From Neorhizobium galegae (GTDB taxonomy: Bacteria > Pseudomonadota > Alphaproteobacteria > Rhizobiales > Rhizobiaceae): DNA of 64,000 bases. How positions within the stretch are numbered: the stretch's first letter is position 1; each line of letters begins with the position of its first letter. Location: assembly GCF_021391675.1 (NCBI RefSeq), contig NZ_CP090095.1, forward strand, positions 3,353,501 through 3,417,500, given 5' to 3'. The notes under the pieces were generated by a model, which searched no databases, was not told the origin of the DNA, and saw nothing but the letters and a program-made list of their open reading frames with translations. The translations under genes and the position numbers were made by a program. Shown here in pieces: positions 62,957 to 64,000 of this stretch.

Positions 62957-64000
62957 TCAAAGCTTCACCCACGCCCCGTTCTTCTTCGAGGACGCCACGC
63001 ATGCCTCGACGAACGCAACCCCCTTCACCCCGTCGTCGACGGTCGGGTAGATCACCGCCTTGTCGACTGCGACGCCCTTCTTGGCGGCGTTGATGGCGCG
63101 GGCGGCTTCCGTGTAGATCGTCGCGAAGGCTTCGAGGTAACCTTCCGGGTGGCCGGACGGGATGCGGGAAACGCGGGCGGCGGACGGGCCGGAACCGGCG
63201 CCGTTACGGGTGATCAGCCGCTTCGGCTCGCCGAACGGCGTGAACCACAGATAGTTCGGATCGGCCTGCACCCATTCGATGCCGCCCTTGGTGCCGTAGA
63301 CACGGATCTTCAGGCCGTTCTCATGGCCGGGCGCCACCTGGCTGCACCAGAGCATGCCCTTGGCGCCGCCTTCGTAGCGCAGCATCACATGCGCGTTGTC
63401 GTCGAGCCTGCGACCCTCGACGAAACTGTCGAGATCGGCGGCGAGGCTTTCGAGCGTCAGGCCGGTGATGAAGGCGGCGAGGTTATAGGCATGCGTGCCG
63501 ATATCGCCGGTCGAACCGCCGGCGCCCGACTGGGCCGGATCGGTGCGCCAGACGGCCTGCTTGGCGCCGGTCTGCTCGACGGCCTCGGTCAGCCAGTCCT
63601 GTGGATACTCCACCTGCACGACGCGGATTTTCCCGAGATCGCCATTGGCGACCATTTCGCGGGCCTGCCGCACCATCGGATAACCGGTGTAATTGTGGGT
63701 GAGGATGAACAGCGCGCCGCTCTCGTCGGCCGCCTTCTTCATTTTCTTGGCGTCCGCGAGGTTGGAGGTCAGCGGCTTGTCGCAGATCACATGGATGCCG
63801 CGCTTCAGGAATTCCTTGGCGGCATCGTAATGCACGTGATTCGGGGTGACGATCGACACCGCCTCGATGCCGTCCTTCAGCCGCGCCTCGCGGATCGCCA
63901 TCTCCTTGTAGCTGCCATAGGTGCGCGACGGATCGAGACCGAGATCGCGGCCCGATGCGATCGCCTTTTCCGGCGCCGACGACAGCGCGCCGGCGACCAG
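62957..64000 (-). CDS. Gfo/Idh/MocA-family oxidoreductase, 5' truncated by window edge
   Basis: The frame runs to the right edge, so the N-terminal Rossmann nucleotide motif is outside the window. Visible residues include the family's SIVTPNHVHYDAAKEFLKRGIHVICDKPLTSN (with the catalytic-site Lys-Pro) and GSTGDIGTHAYNLAAFI, and the C-terminal domain. Substrate, likely a sugar or inositol, is unknown. It is convergent with higA, its stop 13 bp away. Confidence 0.92.
   Translation of the reverse strand: MVAGALSSAPEKAIASGRDLGLDPSRTYGSYKEMAIREARLKDGIEAVSIVTPNHVHYDAAKEFLKRGIHVICDKPLTSNLADAKKMKKAADESGALFILTHNYTGYPMVRQAREMVANGDLGKIRVVQVEYPQDWLTEAVEQTGAKQAVWRTDPAQSGAGGSTGDIGTHAYNLAAFITGLTLESLAADLDSFVEGRRLDDNAHVMLRYEGGAKGMLWCSQVAPGHENGLKIRVYGTKGGIEWVQADPNYLWFTPFGEPKRLITRNGAGSGPSAARVSRIPSGHPEGYLEAFATIYTEAARAINAAKKGVAVDKAVIYPTVDDGVKGVAFVEACVASSKKNGAWVKL

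Overview
The window looks like chromosomal DNA of a Rhizobiaceae-type alphaproteobacterium (Rhizobium, Agrobacterium or a near relative). The basis is gene content and order seen in the sequence: a pgm-glgX pair, soxBDAG, a split pntAA-pntAB-pntB operon led by an aa3-oxidase subunit IV-like gene, odc2 with a speF-type leader, TTAA-N7-TTAA CtrA-like boxes, short RIME-like palindromic repeats between genes, and high-GC codon use throughout. I see no rRNA, tRNA, CRISPR array, phage or intact insertion sequence.

Layout. 1-5.6 kb: end of a glycogen operon (pgm, glgX), a MaoC hydratase, a DUF2332 gene with two overlapping tiny membrane proteins, and a small four-helix membrane protein. 5.7-11.1 kb: the four-subunit sarcosine oxidase operon soxBDAG (minus strand), with two strong dyads upstream. 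11.5-15.1 kb: rpsU, a TPR lipoprotein, two overlapping esterase genes and a ParDE toxin-antitoxin pair. 15.2-18.6 kb: proton-translocating transhydrogenase. 18.8-22 kb: a FeeM-like N-acyltransferase behind two perfect CtrA-like boxes, and a GGDEF-EAL protein whose GGDEF motif is degenerate. 22.3-27.9 kb: TRAP transporter genes (dctQM, and a distant dctP with a Tat signal) separated by an FkbM methyltransferase, then a gamma-glutamyl hydrolase. 28-31.9 kb: LacI and MarR regulators, a creatininase-family hydrolase, and two consecutive PIN-toxin TA loci.

32-34.2 kb: a His-rich COG0523 GTPase (possible Zur box upstream) with an overlapping WD40 gene. 34.6-41.5 kb: a GGDEF protein, a serine hydrolase, two small hypotheticals, a LysR-SDR-tautomerase cluster, an OmpW-like porin and a GNAT. 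41.6-44.1 kb: ornithine/lysine decarboxylase with a long structured leader, divergent from a LysR gene. 44.3-47.2 kb: a glycosyltransferase, then a DUF1007-NicO metal-export pair. 47.3-54.0 kb: a GNAT, a YbjQ-like protein, a TerB/DUF533 protein, a GFA enzyme, eda, overlapping CYTH and CHAD genes, trhO and ridA. 54.5-60.5 kb: a CHASE4-GGDEF-EAL protein, the metNIQ methionine importer and an EAL protein. 60.6-64 kb: a GH1 beta-glucosidase, a HigBA TA pair and a truncated Gfo/Idh/MocA oxidoreductase.

Most of the window is ordinary chromosome. The parts most worth a second look are: (i) the ridA block, flanked by two copies of the trhO 3' end and containing tandem CATACG-N3-CGTATG palindromes; (ii) the CtrA-like boxes before the FeeM-like gene; (iii) the dyads upstream of soxB; (iv) the structured, unassigned 34.2-34.6 kb gap; (v) the leader of odc2 with a possible 13-codon reading frame; (vi) an EF-hand-like loop in the DUF1007 partner of the NicO transporter. 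I did not find a clearly new multi-gene system.
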